A stretch of DNA of 64,000 nt, taken from assembly GCA_963798275.1 (NCBI GenBank), contig CAWCTB010000025.1:68484-132483 (forward strand), given 5' to 3'. This document shows, piece by piece, positions 26,359-34,156 of the stretch. Position 1 is the stretch's first letter, and each line of letters starts with the position of its first letter. The position numbers were made by a program, and so were the translations under genes. Origin of the DNA: CAWCTB01 sp963798275 (GTDB taxonomy: Bacteria; Acidobacteriota; Terriglobia; Terriglobales; Acidobacteriaceae). The notes under the pieces are model-generated. The model made no database searches. It was not told the origin of the DNA and saw nothing but the letters and a program-made list of their open reading frames with translations.

Positions 26359-27417
26359 TTAGAACAGCGTCTCCTGCCCGGTGGCGTTGGTGCGAGGGCG
26401 CTTGATGCCGAAGTGTTGGTAAGCGAGGTGCGTGGCGATACGGCCGCGCGGGGTGCGGTCGAGAAAGCCGATCTGGATGAGGAACGGCTCGTAGATCTCT
26501 TCGATGGCGTCGGCCTCTTCAGCCAGCGATGCCGCCAGGGTGTTTACGCCGACGGGGCCACCTTGATATTTCTCGATGATCGTCAGCAGCAGTTTACGGT
26601 CGATCTCGTCGAAGCCGTGGCGGTCGACCTCGAGCATCTCGAGCGCAGCTTGTGCCGTGGGCTTGTCAATCTTGCCCGTGCCGCGCACCTGCGCATAGTC
26701 GCGCACCCGGCGCAGCAGACGGTTGGCGATGCGCGGTGTGCCGCGGCAGCGCGAGGCGATCTCGACAGCGGCGGGCTCGTCGATGGCCACGCCAAGAATT
26801 TCGGCCGAGCGCTCGAGGATGATCTTCAGGTCGTCGTGGGTGTAGAACTCCAGCCGCAGCACGATGCCGAAGCGCGAACGCAGCGGCGCCGACAGGAGCC
26901 CGGCGCGCGTGGTGGCGCCGATGAAGGTGAACGGCCTCACCTCGATAGTGTGGGTGCGGGCCGACGGGCCCTGGCCGATGATGATGTCGAGCTTGTAATC
27001 CTCCAGCGCCGAGTAAAGCAACTCTTCCAGCACCGGCTGCATGCGATGCACTTCGTCGATGAACAGCACCTGCCTCTCGCGCAGGTTGGTCAACACCGCC
27101 GTCAGGTCGCCCTTGATCTGCAGCGTTGGCCCCGAAGTCTGCTGGAACGAGACGCCCAGTTCGTTGGCGATGATGTTGGCCAGCGTGGTCTTGCCTAGCC
27201 CGGGCGGGCCATACAGCAGCACGTGATCGAGCGCTTCGCCGCGCGATTTCGCCGCCTGGATGGCGATTTCCAGATTGTTCTTGACCTTCTGCTGCCCAAT
27301 AAATTCGCGCAGCCGCTGCGGCCGCAGCTTGAGCTCGAACGACGCATCGTCATCGACCGGCGCTGCCGAAACGATGCGCTCACGATCGGGATGCTCTTTG
27401 CCAGGGGACGGAACCAC
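26359..27417 (-). CDS. ruvB: Holliday junction ATP-dependent helicase RuvB
   Basis: 352 residues, full length. AAA+ motor with Walker A GPPGLGKTT (about 70-78), Walker B 'VLFIDEVHRM', sensor 1 'FIGATTRAG', the Arg finger region 'LRSRFGI', the sensor 2 'RIANRLLRRVRD' and the C-terminal winged helix ('DRTPRGRIATHLAYQHFG'). RuvB drives branch migration with RuvA and RuvC; neither is adjacent here, unusual compared with the ruvCAB clusters of many bacteria but common in Acidobacteriota. The gene may use the ATG at 27417 or a nearby start. Confidence 0.95.
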   Translation of the reverse strand: MVPSPGKEHPDRERIVSAAPVDDDASFELKLRPQRLREFIGQQKVKNNLEIAIQAAKSRGEALDHVLLYGPPGLGKTTLANIIANELGVSFQQTSGPTLQIKGDLTAVLTNLRERQVLFIDEVHRMQPVLEELLYSALEDYKLDIIIGQGPSARTHTIEVRPFTFIGATTRAGLLSAPLRSRFGIVLRLEFYTHDDLKIILERSAEILGVAIDEPAAVEIASRCRGTPRIANRLLRRVRDYAQVRGTGKIDKPTAQAALEMLEVDRHGFDEIDRKLLLTIIEKYQGGPVGVNTLAASLAEEADAIEEIYEPFLIQIGFLDRTPRGRIATHLAYQHFGIKRPRTNATGQETLF

Positions 27418-27477
27418 GATGGGGCGATAGTATAGCGAAAGGGGAGGCGCGGCAACCGGCGCGGTGGTGTCAGCGTG

Positions 27478-27624
27478 TCATTTTAAGCGAAGACGAACGT
27501 CGTCCTCAAAGTTGGGCGGCTCGCGCAACGGATCACGCTTCGGTAGTTCGAGCTCAACCCCGCCGAGAGCCGCGAACCGTTGCCGGATCAATTCTGCCAG
27601 ACTGTTCTTTTTCCACCTCGCCAC
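27478..27624 (-). CDS. Very short ORF or fragment, unknown
   Basis: A GTG-started frame of 48 residues with a good coding look (basic start, 'LAELIRQRFAALGGVELELPKRDPLREPPNFEDDVRLRLK'). The pattern resembles the tail of small toxin-antitoxin proteins. It lies between ruvB and the first TA pair but on the opposite strand to the latter. It may be a leftover antitoxin-like peptide; weak evidence. Confidence 0.25.
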   Translation of the reverse strand: MARWKKNSLAELIRQRFAALGGVELELPKRDPLREPPNFEDDVRLRLK

Positions 27625-27715
27625 CCGGAAATCCTAACATTGCCTGGCCAATGCCGTTGCATAAGGGGTTCACAATCCGTTTGCCTGGGTGGACGTTCGG
27701 AGCTACCATCGTTCC

Positions 27716-27904
27716 ATGGCCAAGGCAAAGAAGTTCGACCTGGAGGCTCCGATTCCTTTGCTTGACGAAGAGGATGAGGAAACCCTCGCCGCCATTGATG
27801 ACGGGATCCGGGACGCTGAAGCTGGTCGAACCGTACCCGCCGGAGAAGTTCGCAGGGACCTGACCCAGTGGATTTCCGCCTCGTCTACACCCAAAAAGCG
27901 CTGA
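27716..27904 (+). CDS. Antitoxin of a ParDE/RelBE-type pair
   Basis: 62 residues, acidic in the middle with basic ends ('MAKAKKFDLEAPIPLLDEEDEETLAAIDDGIRDAE'). The sequence 'IDDGIRDAEAGRTVPAGEVRRDL' is the toxin-wrapping segment of CopG/ParD-like antitoxins. It overlaps the toxin gene by 37 bp in another frame, as is typical. It would neutralise the ParE-like toxin and repress the operon. Upstream in-frame codon 27689 is also possible. Confidence 0.75.
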   Translation: MAKAKKFDLEAPIPLLDEEDEETLAAIDDGIRDAEAGRTVPAGEVRRDLTQWISASSTPKKR

Positions 27905-28185
27905 ACGACCTCGCCGAGATAATCGGTTATGTCGCCGGCTATGACGCCGAGGCAGCCTCGCGCTTCGGCAATTCCTTGCTGGATCATATCGAGTTGCTGA
28001 CTCAGTTTCCGCGAATGGGCACACTGGTCAAGAAGCGGGCGGGCATACGCAAGCTGCTGCACAGTCCGGTGCTGGTTTATTACCGCATCAACAGTGACAA
28101 ACGGCTGATTGAAGTACTTCATTTCCGGCACGGAGCACGGAAACCACCACGATCTTCGGCTCAGATATCCTACGTGCACCCATGA
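27868..28185 (+). CDS. ParE/RelE-superfamily toxin
   Basis: 105 residues beginning at GTG 27868 within the antitoxin gene. The fold signatures are 'VYTQKALNDLAEIIGYVAGYDAEAASRFGNSLLDHIELL', 'PRMGTLVKKRAGIRKLLHSPVLVYYRI' and 'EVLHFRHGARKP', which match ParE toxins that poison gyrase, though RelE-type mRNA cleavage cannot be excluded. Its stop overlaps the purN start (ATGA), so purN would be translated from the same message. Confidence 0.8.
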   Translation: MDFRLVYTQKALNDLAEIIGYVAGYDAEAASRFGNSLLDHIELLTQFPRMGTLVKKRAGIRKLLHSPVLVYYRINSDKRLIEVLHFRHGARKPPRSSAQISYVHP

Positions 28186-28808
28186 AGAACCTCGGCATCC
28201 TGCTTTCCGGGCGGGGCTCGAATTTTGAGGCCATCGCCGACAATGTCGCCTCGGGCAAGCTCGATGCGAACATCGCGGTTGTCATCTCGAACCGGGCAGA
28301 CGCGGCGGGCATCGAGTCAGCGCGGCGCCGCGGGCTGAAAGCGCTCGTCATCCCGTCGCAGGGCAAAGTGCGCGAGGAGCACGACCGTGAGGTCGTGGCC
28401 GCCCTGCACGAGCACCAGGTCGATCTGGTCTGCATGGCCGGATACATGCGCCTGCTGTCGCCGTGGTTCGTGCAGCAGTTTCCCAATCGCATTCTGAATA
28501 TTCATCCGTCGCTGCTGCCGGCGTTTCCCGGACTCGAGGCGCAGAAGCAGGCCTTCGACTACGGCGTAAAAGTCTCCGGCTGCACCGTGCACTTCGTGGA
28601 TGAAAACCTCGATCACGGGGCCATCGTCCTGCAGAGAGTTGTGCCTGTGCTGGAGAGCGACGACGATCACACCCTGGCGGCACGCATCCTGGAGCAGGAG
28701 CACATCGCCTACTCCGAGGCTATCCGCATCGTGCTCGAAGGAAACTACCACATTGTGGGACGGCGGGTGGTCCAAGGACAAGCGGCATCGACTCCGACAA
28801 GCCATTAG
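28182..28808 (+). CDS. purN: Phosphoribosylglycinamide formyltransferase (GART)
   Basis: 208 residues, near the usual length. Motifs: LLSGRGSNF (about 6-14) binds the phosphate, 'YMRLLSPWFVQQFPNRILNIHPSLLPAFPG' contains the catalytic Asn-His (N106, H108 in E. coli numbering), and 'GCTVHFVDENLDHGAIVLQ' supplies the catalytic Asp (D144). It uses 10-formyl-THF to formylate GAR in purine synthesis in the cytoplasm. The ATGA overlap with a ParE-like toxin is odd for a housekeeping gene and suggests the TA pair has inserted upstream or been co-opted. Confidence 0.95.
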   Translation: MKNLGILLSGRGSNFEAIADNVASGKLDANIAVVISNRADAAGIESARRRGLKALVIPSQGKVREEHDREVVAALHEHQVDLVCMAGYMRLLSPWFVQQFPNRILNIHPSLLPAFPGLEAQKQAFDYGVKVSGCTVHFVDENLDHGAIVLQRVVPVLESDDDHTLAARILEQEHIAYSEAIRIVLEGNYHIVGRRVVQGQAASTPTSH

Positions 28809-28823
28809 GTCAGAGGTCAACCG

Positions 28824-29234
28824 ATGGCCGACAGCTCATCCGAAACCAACCTGGAACGCGCCCGCGCCTACCTGCGCGCCATCGAAAGCCGTGTCGATGA
28901 GGAAGAACTGGCGTCGTTCTTCGCCCCCGATGTGGTAGTCGAGCAGTTTCCCAACCGGTTGGTTCCCAAGCAGGTGAAGTCGAGCCTGGCGGACGTGAAG
29001 CGCGAGTCGGAGAGGGGCAAGGAGTCGGTGGCGCGGCAATCGTACGTGGTGCGGAACGCCGTCGCCTCGGGCGACTGGGTGGCGCTGCAAGTGGACTGGG
29101 AAGGTGTGCTCGCCCTTCCCGTTGCCGGCCTCGAAGCGGGAAGCATCATGCGCGCGTATTTCGCCATGTTCCTGCACTTCCGCGACGGCAAGATCGTGCA
29201 CCAGAGCAACTACGACTGCTTTGAGCTGTGGTAA
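28824..29234 (+). CDS. SnoaL/NTF2-like small protein
   Basis: 136 residues with the cone-shaped NTF2-like pattern: 'NLERARAYLRAIESRVDEEELASFFAPDVVVEQFPN' and 'GLEAGSIMRAYFAMFLHFRDGKIVHQSNYDCFE'. Members act as ketosteroid-isomerase-like enzymes or ligand carriers. It follows purN by 15 bp and could be co-transcribed, but a functional link is not evident. Confidence 0.8.
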   Translation: MADSSSETNLERARAYLRAIESRVDEEELASFFAPDVVVEQFPNRLVPKQVKSSLADVKRESERGKESVARQSYVVRNAVASGDWVALQVDWEGVLALPVAGLEAGSIMRAYFAMFLHFRDGKIVHQSNYDCFELW

Positions 29235-29240
29235 GCAACG

Positions 29241-29264
29241 CATGGTCATGTTAAAATGACCATG
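29241..29264. promoter_or_regulatory. Operator-like inverted repeat before the phd/vapC-type pair
   Basis: A perfect 9-bp inverted repeat (CATGGTCAT / ATGACCATG) with an AT-rich 6-base spacer, 18 bp before the antitoxin ATG. Further ATGGTCA copies follow at about 29261 and 29275. The size and position suit autoregulation by the Phd-type antitoxin. Confidence 0.6.
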
Positions 29265-29281
29265 GTCACATGGAGATGGTC

Positions 29282-29593
29282 ATGAGTGCCCCAACTGCCG
29301 TAAGCAAGCCGAAGAAGAAACCAACCGCGCGTGTCGCCGCCAATGGCAGGCATATAGCCGCTGGAGAGTTCAAGGCCAAGTGCCTGCGCATCATGGACGA
29401 AGTCCAGGAAACGGGACAACCGGTGGTGGTGACCAAGCGGGGCAAACCGGTCATCAAGGTCGTGCCGATAACGCAAGGCAAGAAGAAGGACGACCTCTTC
29501 GGCCGGCTGGAAGGCATCCTCAAGATCAATGGCGATCCTGCCGATCTGGTCCAGCCAATATTTCCCCTGGAAGATTGGGACATGCTGAAATGA
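29282..29593 (+). CDS. Phd/YefM-family antitoxin
   Basis: From ATG 29282 (103 residues): a basic N-terminal tail, then 'AGEFKAKCLRIMDEVQETGQPVVVTKRGKPVIKVVPI' that is the Phd/YefM DNA-binding fold, and a C-terminal toxin-binding tail ending 'LEDWDMLK'. Its stop overlaps the PIN toxin start by 4 bp. It probably autorepresses through the inverted repeat at 29241. Confidence 0.88.
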   Translation: MSAPTAVSKPKKKPTARVAANGRHIAAGEFKAKCLRIMDEVQETGQPVVVTKRGKPVIKVVPITQGKKKDDLFGRLEGILKINGDPADLVQPIFPLEDWDMLK

Positions 29594-29979
29594 TTTTGTT
29601 GGACACGCACATCGTGGTGTGGCTCAATCTCTCGACCAAGAGGCTGTCGCGACCGGCTGCGGCGGCAATCAAGCGCGCTCGCACCGGAAGCGGTATTGCG
29701 ATTTCGGCCATCAGTCTGCTGGAGTTGGCGCGGCTCATTTCCGCCAATCGAGTTGACCGACGAGGGACCGTCCGGGAGACGATTGAATCTCTGATTGAGG
29801 GCATGCTAGTCAAGCCGATCACTGTGGAAGTAGCGGCTCTAACCGCTTATTTGCCCGCCGATTTCCCCTCTGATCCCGCAGACCGGGCCATCGCCGCGAC
29901 CGCCCAAGCCGAAGGCATACCCCTCGTGACCGCCGATGAACACATCCAGGCCTTTCCGCTGGTAAAGACAATCTGGTAA
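29590..29979 (+). CDS. vapC: VapC-type PIN-domain ribonuclease toxin
   Basis: 129 residues, typical for VapC. The four acidic PIN residues are visible: 'LLDTHIVVW' (Asp about 5), 'AISAISLLELARL' (Glu about 44), 'SDPADRAIAATA' (Asp about 96 and 99) and 'LVTADEHIQAF' (Asp about 115). It would cleave tRNA or rRNA in the absence of its antitoxin. Overlapping ATGA start couples it to the antitoxin. It converges on apt, with 18 bp between stops. Confidence 0.9.
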   Translation: MILLDTHIVVWLNLSTKRLSRPAAAAIKRARTGSGIAISAISLLELARLISANRVDRRGTVRETIESLIEGMLVKPITVEVAALTAYLPADFPSDPADRAIAATAQAEGIPLVTADEHIQAFPLVKTIW

Positions 29980-29997
29980 ACGACTCGCCGTCCCCCG

Positions 29998-30544
29998 CTA
30001 CATCTCGTAATGCAGCAGCGAGAAGACGTCGTAGTCTTTCAGCTTGTCGCGGCCCTTCAGGCCATCGAGTTCGACCACGAATCCCAGGCCGCAGATATTG
30101 CCGCCGAGCGATTTCACCATGTCGGCTGCGGCGCGCGCGGTGCCGCCGGTGGCCAGCAGGTCGTCGCAGATGAGCACGCGTTGCCCAGGCTCGAATCGCG
30201 TCCCTGTGGATCTCCAGCGTGTCGTGGCCGTACTCCAGGTCGTACTTCCACTGCAGCACTTCGGCGGGCAGCTTCTTCGGCTTGCGCACGGGAACAAAGC
30301 CGGCGTTCAGGCGATAGGCCAGCGCCGGGCCGAAGATAAAGCCGCGCGCCTCGATGCCCAGCACCACGTCCACGCGATCGTTGATGTAGTGCTCGGTCAG
30401 CGCGTCGATGAGGCGGGCAAAGCCGCGGCGGTCTTTCAGCAGCGTGGTGATGTCGTAAAAAAGAATGCCGGGTTTGGGAAAATCGGGGACTTCGCGGATG
30501 AGCTTCTTGAGGTCGTCGCAATTGTGCGGCGGGGACGGTGGCAT
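29998..30544 (-). CDS. apt: Adenine phosphoribosyltransferase, frameshifted near 30195
   Basis: Adenine salvage enzyme (adenine + PRPP to AMP). From ATG 30544 the frame gives the conserved 'LIREVPDFPKPGILFYDITTLL', 'VLGIEARGFIFGPALAYRLNAGFVPVRKPKKLP' and 'YDLEYGHDTLEIHRDAI'. It then changes frame at about 30195 (ATTCGAGCC). The other frame goes on with 'EPGQRVLICDDLLATGGTARAA' (PRPP loop) to 'LKDYDVFSLLHYEM' and TAG at 29998-30000. Combined length (about 181 residues) is normal, so a single-base error is likely. It follows the acylphosphatase by 3 bp, in one operon. Confidence 0.9.
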
Positions 30545-30547
30545 GGT

Positions 30548-30835
30548 TTACCAGGCTCCTTCGATGCGAAACGATTTGGTTTCCAGGTAAGGTGCGCTTG
30601 CTTCCTGCACCTGATCGACGCGGGCCGCGCGCGGCCCTTCCTGCAACCTTTGCCGCAGCGAGCGTAGTTGCTCCGGCGAGCCCGTGGCCATCACTTCGAC
30701 CGAGCTATCGTCGCGATTGCGCACCCATCCGGTGACGCCGATCTGGGCGGCTTCGCGCTCCACGAACCAGCGGAAGCCAACGCCCTGGACGCGTCCGGAA
30801 ACCACATACCGGCGGGTTTCTCGATCGTCACTCAT
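30548..30835 (-). CDS. acyP: Acylphosphatase
   Basis: 95 residues from ATG 30835. Motifs 'VVSGRVQGVGFRWFVEREAAQIGVTGWVRNRDDSSVEV' contain the catalytic Arg (in VGFR) and Asn (in VRN), complete for this small cytoplasmic enzyme that hydrolyses acyl phosphates. It lies upstream of apt on the same strand with 3 bp between the genes. Confidence 0.92.
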   Translation of the reverse strand: MSDDRETRRYVVSGRVQGVGFRWFVEREAAQIGVTGWVRNRDDSSVEVMATGSPEQLRSLRQRLQEGPRAARVDQVQEASAPYLETKSFRIEGAW

Positions 30836-31089
30836 AGGGCAAGGTTCAAGATAAACGCGGCATGCTGTCGGCGCAACTGCGGCGCTCAATGAGTGGGTCC
30901 CGGCGCTTCCCTATACCCAGTTCTAACTCATGTTTGGCCGGAGCGTGAACCTGCAATCCCGCTCGCGGCATGCCGCCCGGTACTTTCGCATTCCCGCGAA
31001 TAGTGATATCGTGCTTATGCTGTCTCTTCGCCTCTGGATGTTCCGGGAAGAACCAAACGATAGCTATCCAAGGGAGGAAATCAATCTCT

Positions 31090-31776
31090 ATGCTTCGTAC
31101 CAAGAAAGCTGTGCCGTGTCTGCTCGTGTCCCTCGTTCTGCTGCTCATCACCCTGCCTGTGTGGGGCGCCAGCAAGGCGAGTGACGAAGAAACCATCCGC
31201 AACGCAGCCACTGTGTTGCAGGCCATGCTATCCACCGACAATGTTCCGCGCAGTGTGCTGGAAAAGGCCGATTGCATCATGATTCTTCCCAGCGTGAAGA
31301 AATTCGCTGTCGGCATTGGCGGCACCGGTGGACGCGGCCCCATGTCGTGCCGTGAAGGCAAGGGCTTCACGGGCAAGTGGTCCGCGCCCGCCATGTACAG
31401 CATCGGTGGCGCCAGTGCCGGCTTTCAGGTCGGTGGCAAGTCCAGCGACATCGTGATTGCCATCATGGCGCCCACTGCCGTGGAAAAGGTGCTGAACAGC
31501 AAAGTGAAGGTGGGCAGCGATGTCAGTGCGGCCGCCGGTCCGGGCGCATCCGCCGGTTCGCTGAGCAATATGGCCGACATGTTAACCTACGCCCGCTCCT
31601 CGGGACTCTTTGCCGGAGTTTCACTGGACGGCGCTTCGCTTGAACCCGACAGCGACGCCAACCAGCGCCTTTACGACAAAACGGTTAGCGCGAAGGCAAT
31701 TGTGTCCGGCGATGTGAAGGCTACGCCGGCGGGTCAGTCCCTGGTTTCTCTGCTCAACACCAAGGCGGGAAAGTAA
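31090..31776 (+). CDS. SYLF/Ysc84-domain exported lipid-binding protein (copy A)
   Basis: From ATG 31090 (ribosome site GGGAGGAAATC), 228 residues: signal peptide (about 1-27), then a SYLF domain: 'VPRSVLEKADCIMILPSVKKFAVGIGGTGGRGPMSCREG', 'APAMYSIGGASAGFQVGGKSSDIVIAIM' and 'LTYARSSGLFAGVSLDGASLEPD'. SYLF proteins bind phosphoinositides in eukaryotes and lipids in bacteria; the exported bacterial members have no known function. A paralog is at 32321 (minus strand). Confidence 0.88.
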   Translation: MLRTKKAVPCLLVSLVLLLITLPVWGASKASDEETIRNAATVLQAMLSTDNVPRSVLEKADCIMILPSVKKFAVGIGGTGGRGPMSCREGKGFTGKWSAPAMYSIGGASAGFQVGGKSSDIVIAIMAPTAVEKVLNSKVKVGSDVSAAAGPGASAGSLSNMADMLTYARSSGLFAGVSLDGASLEPDSDANQRLYDKTVSAKAIVSGDVKATPAGQSLVSLLNTKAGK

Positions 31777-31912
31777 GTCTTAATGGGAGAGCAAGCGGCC
31801 GGAAGTTGCAGATTTCTGACCCTTATCTATCGAAGGGCAGGCTGCCGGGAAAATTCGGCTTAGCGCTGAAGGGGCACGCCCTTCCGGCTGCCGTTAAGTA
31901 GTTTGTTCTTGT

Positions 31913-31950
31913 AACCCTCGCGGATTTCGGTCCGCGAGGGTATTCATTTT
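31913..31950 (+). terminator. Hairpin terminator after the SYLF gene
   Basis: ACCCTCGCGGA pairs with TCCGCGAGGGT (31931-31941), followed by ATTCATTTT. The T-run is weak but the stem is strong; it is 137 bp after the stop. Confidence 0.65.
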
Positions 31951-31982
31951 GGCCTAATCGATGGCCTCAAAGCCCAACCGAG

Positions 31983-32150
31983 CTATGCTCGCGACAGGTA
32001 GGCGCCCTCGGAGGTATCCACCCGACCACTTCGCCTTCGTTGATGGGGCCGGCGCCTGCACCCCGGCCGGTCTCGGTGTTGGCCGGCTTGGTCACGCTCG
32101 AGGCTGTGGCCGATTTCAGTCCGGACCCGGTTCCACGATCTTGAGAAGCC
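31983..32150 (-). pseudogene. Truncated duplicate of the elongation factor P 3' end
   Basis: Compared with efp at 33181-33330, this stretch repeats the last ~50 codons: the final '...VDTSEGAYLSRA' is identical in protein, and upstream DNA matches with indels ('GGCCGGCTTGGTCACGCT...GCTGTGGCCGATTTCA'). It stops at about 32150 where the homology ends. It lacks the rest of efp and is a fragment between the two SYLF paralogs. Confidence 0.85.
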
Positions 32151-32320
32151 CGGTACAGGGCGGAACGAAGAAGCTCTCAAATCGCTCGAAGGACACACAC
32201 AAGAGTTGGGATGCAGCGGAGAAAGCCATGCCGATTGAAAGCCTGGCCCCCAAACCCTGTCGGACGCAGGGGCCAGAATTTCACACGCTCAGATTGGCGT
32301 TTTGGCGGCCGCGGCTGCGA

Positions 32321-32998
32321 CTACATTTGCTTTGGCGACATGTTATTCAACAGATCGACCAGGGGTTTACCCGCGGCTGGGACAGAGACATCTCCCCGTA
32401 TGATCTCCACGGCATCAACCGTTTTGCCATACAGCTGTTGGTCAGCCTCGTTGTCAGCGCCCATGGACGCGCTGCCCAACGAAGCGCCGGCAAACAAACC
32501 ATTTTTTGCCTGCGAGTACGTCAGGATATCAACCTTAGGATCGTTGAAGCCCGAGGCTTGAGCCCCCGACGGTCCTGCGGCCGCGTTCGCATCTGCCCCC
32601 AGCTTTACCTTGCCCGACAGGACTTTGTCCGCCCCTGTCTGGCTCATGACCAGCATCACGTAATCGGTCGAGGTACTGCCCAATTGTGCCCCCAGGCTGC
32701 TGGTGTCGAGGGTATACATCACCGGAGCGCCCCAGGCGCCGTTCATTTCCTTACCGCTGCGGCAGACCAACACGCCCCTGCCGTAACCCATACCCAGGCC
32801 GACGCCCACCTTCTTGACTGAGGGATAAACTAAGACGCATTCTGACTTGTCGAGAAGACTTTTGGGGATTCCGTTGGGCTTGTCCAGAATGTTCCTGAGG
32901 ACTGCGGTTGAGTCGGATAGACGCTTATCCGCTTTGCTTTGGGCAAAGGCCGGAAGCGCCACGGTAAAGCACAGTACGACGAGAAGTAATTTCCTCAT
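32321..32998 (-). CDS. SYLF/Ysc84-domain exported lipid-binding protein (copy B)
   Basis: From ATG 32998, 225 residues: signal peptide (about 1-19), then a SYLF domain: 'GIPKSLLDKSECVLVYPSVKKVGVGLGMGYGRGVLVCRSG', 'APVMYTLDTSSLGAQLGSTSTDYVMLVMSQTGADKVLSGKVKLGADA' and 'LTYSQAKNGLFAGASLGSASMGADNEADQQLYG'. It is a diverged paralog of the plus-strand copy at 31090, so the two are not a recent duplication. It lies 182 bp downstream of efp on the same strand, with a separate signal peptide. Confidence 0.88.
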   Translation of the reverse strand: MRKLLLVVLCFTVALPAFAQSKADKRLSDSTAVLRNILDKPNGIPKSLLDKSECVLVYPSVKKVGVGLGMGYGRGVLVCRSGKEMNGAWGAPVMYTLDTSSLGAQLGSTSTDYVMLVMSQTGADKVLSGKVKLGADANAAAGPSGAQASGFNDPKVDILTYSQAKNGLFAGASLGSASMGADNEADQQLYGKTVDAVEIIRGDVSVPAAGKPLVDLLNNMSPKQM

Positions 32999-33180
32999 GT
33001 GAGTGACCTTTCTATAGGGCGTCTTCGGAAGCCAATCCGGCGCCGACGACCACAATCAATAGTAACCGGGTTGTGTCCGGCCCGCGAGCGACGCGTGTGA
33101 ATTGTAGCGGACCACCGCACAAAAAGGAAATCGAGAACCACAGGGGAAGGCGAGCGCCGTTCAGAATCGTTGCAACCAGC

Positions 33181-33741
33181 TCAGGCGCGCGACAGGTAGG
33201 CGCCCTCCGAGGTGTCCACCCGGATGACTTCGCCTTCGTTGATGAACGGGGGCACCTGCACCACGAGGCCGGTTTCGGTCGTTGCCGGCTTGGTAACGCT
33301 GCTGGCGGTGGCCGATTTCAACCCCGGCTCGGTCTGCACCACCTTGAGCTCGACGGTCTGCGGCAGTTCGATGCCCACGGGCTTGCCATCGAAGAACTCG
33401 ACCTTGATCTGCAGGTTCGCGGTCAAGTAATCGACCGCATCGCCCAGAATGTCCCGGCCGAGATGCAGTTGCTCGTAATTTTCGGTGTTCATGAAGACGT
33501 GGTTCTCGCCGTCCTGGTAGAGATATTCCATCTGCTCTTCGTCCACCGTGATCTTGTCGATGGGGTCGCCGGAGCGGAAGCGGTGCTCGAACATGGCTCC
33601 GGTGCGGAGGTTGCGCAGCTTGGCCTGGATGAATGCGCGCAGATTGCCCGGGGTGCGGTGCTCGACACTGAACACCGAGTGCAAATCGTTGTTGTGCTTG
33701 ATGACCATGCCCGGACGCAGTTGCGTAGCTGGAATCGACAC
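33181..33741 (-). CDS. efp: Elongation factor P
   Basis: 186 residues from a GTG at 33741 (ribosome site AAGGAG 9 bases upstream). 'SIPATQLRPGMVIKHNNDLHSVFSVEHRTPGN' is domain I, followed by 'DEEQMEYLYQDGENHVFMNTENYEQ' and a C-terminal 'GLVVQVPPFINEGEVIRVDTSEGAYLSRA'. EF-P rescues ribosomes stalled at polyproline. The loop residue normally modified (Lys34 in E. coli, in PGKG) is not Lys here: the loop reads RTPGNLRA, with Asn, which suggests an unmodified or differently modified EF-P. A 3' fragment is duplicated at 31983. Confidence 0.93.
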   Translation of the reverse strand: MSIPATQLRPGMVIKHNNDLHSVFSVEHRTPGNLRAFIQAKLRNLRTGAMFEHRFRSGDPIDKITVDEEQMEYLYQDGENHVFMNTENYEQLHLGRDILGDAVDYLTANLQIKVEFFDGKPVGIELPQTVELKVVQTEPGLKSATASSVTKPATTETGLVVQVPPFINEGEVIRVDTSEGAYLSRA

Positions 33742-34156
33742 TCGTGTAACTCCTTCTGTTTCAAGGGAGAGCCGCGGTCGCGACAGTAAGCCCGGAAAAC
33801 GCAACCACACCGATGCCGGGAGACTGCTGCTGAGCCCGCAACTCGAGGTATGAACAGCTTATTTTACATGGCCCGCGAGAGGCTTGGGAAATCAAGGGGC
33901 GCGGCGTAACCCGCGGCGTCGCGACTCGACTCGACCAGTTTCCGAAGCAGCTAGAGTTAGAGCCGCACTTCAGCGCGGCGTCAACTTGTCCTTAAAACTC
34001 CACCGAGCCGGCTTCAGCCGGCGGCATCTGTGCTGGATTTCGGCTCACCAATAACTAAGCCGCTCTCAGGCGTTCACGAGTCGAGTTGGCATTCTCCGAA
34101 ACGCAAGAAAAAGGGCGGAGCCATCAGCCCCACCCTTTCAAGAAACTACTTGAGAA
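33742..34156. other. Intergenic region with a small palindrome
   Basis: About 415 bp between efp and the PEP-CTERM gene. Apart from GCCGGCTTCAGCCGGC (34007-34022), a repeat of the REP-like type, and an 'AAAAAGGGCGG..CCCACCCTTT'-like pairing at about 34108-34139 that could end the PEP-CTERM transcript, nothing stands out. Confidence 0.4.

Noticed and set aside
26320..27198. A 292-residue plus-strand frame opposite ruvB
   Set aside because: RuvB on the minus strand is complete and well conserved.
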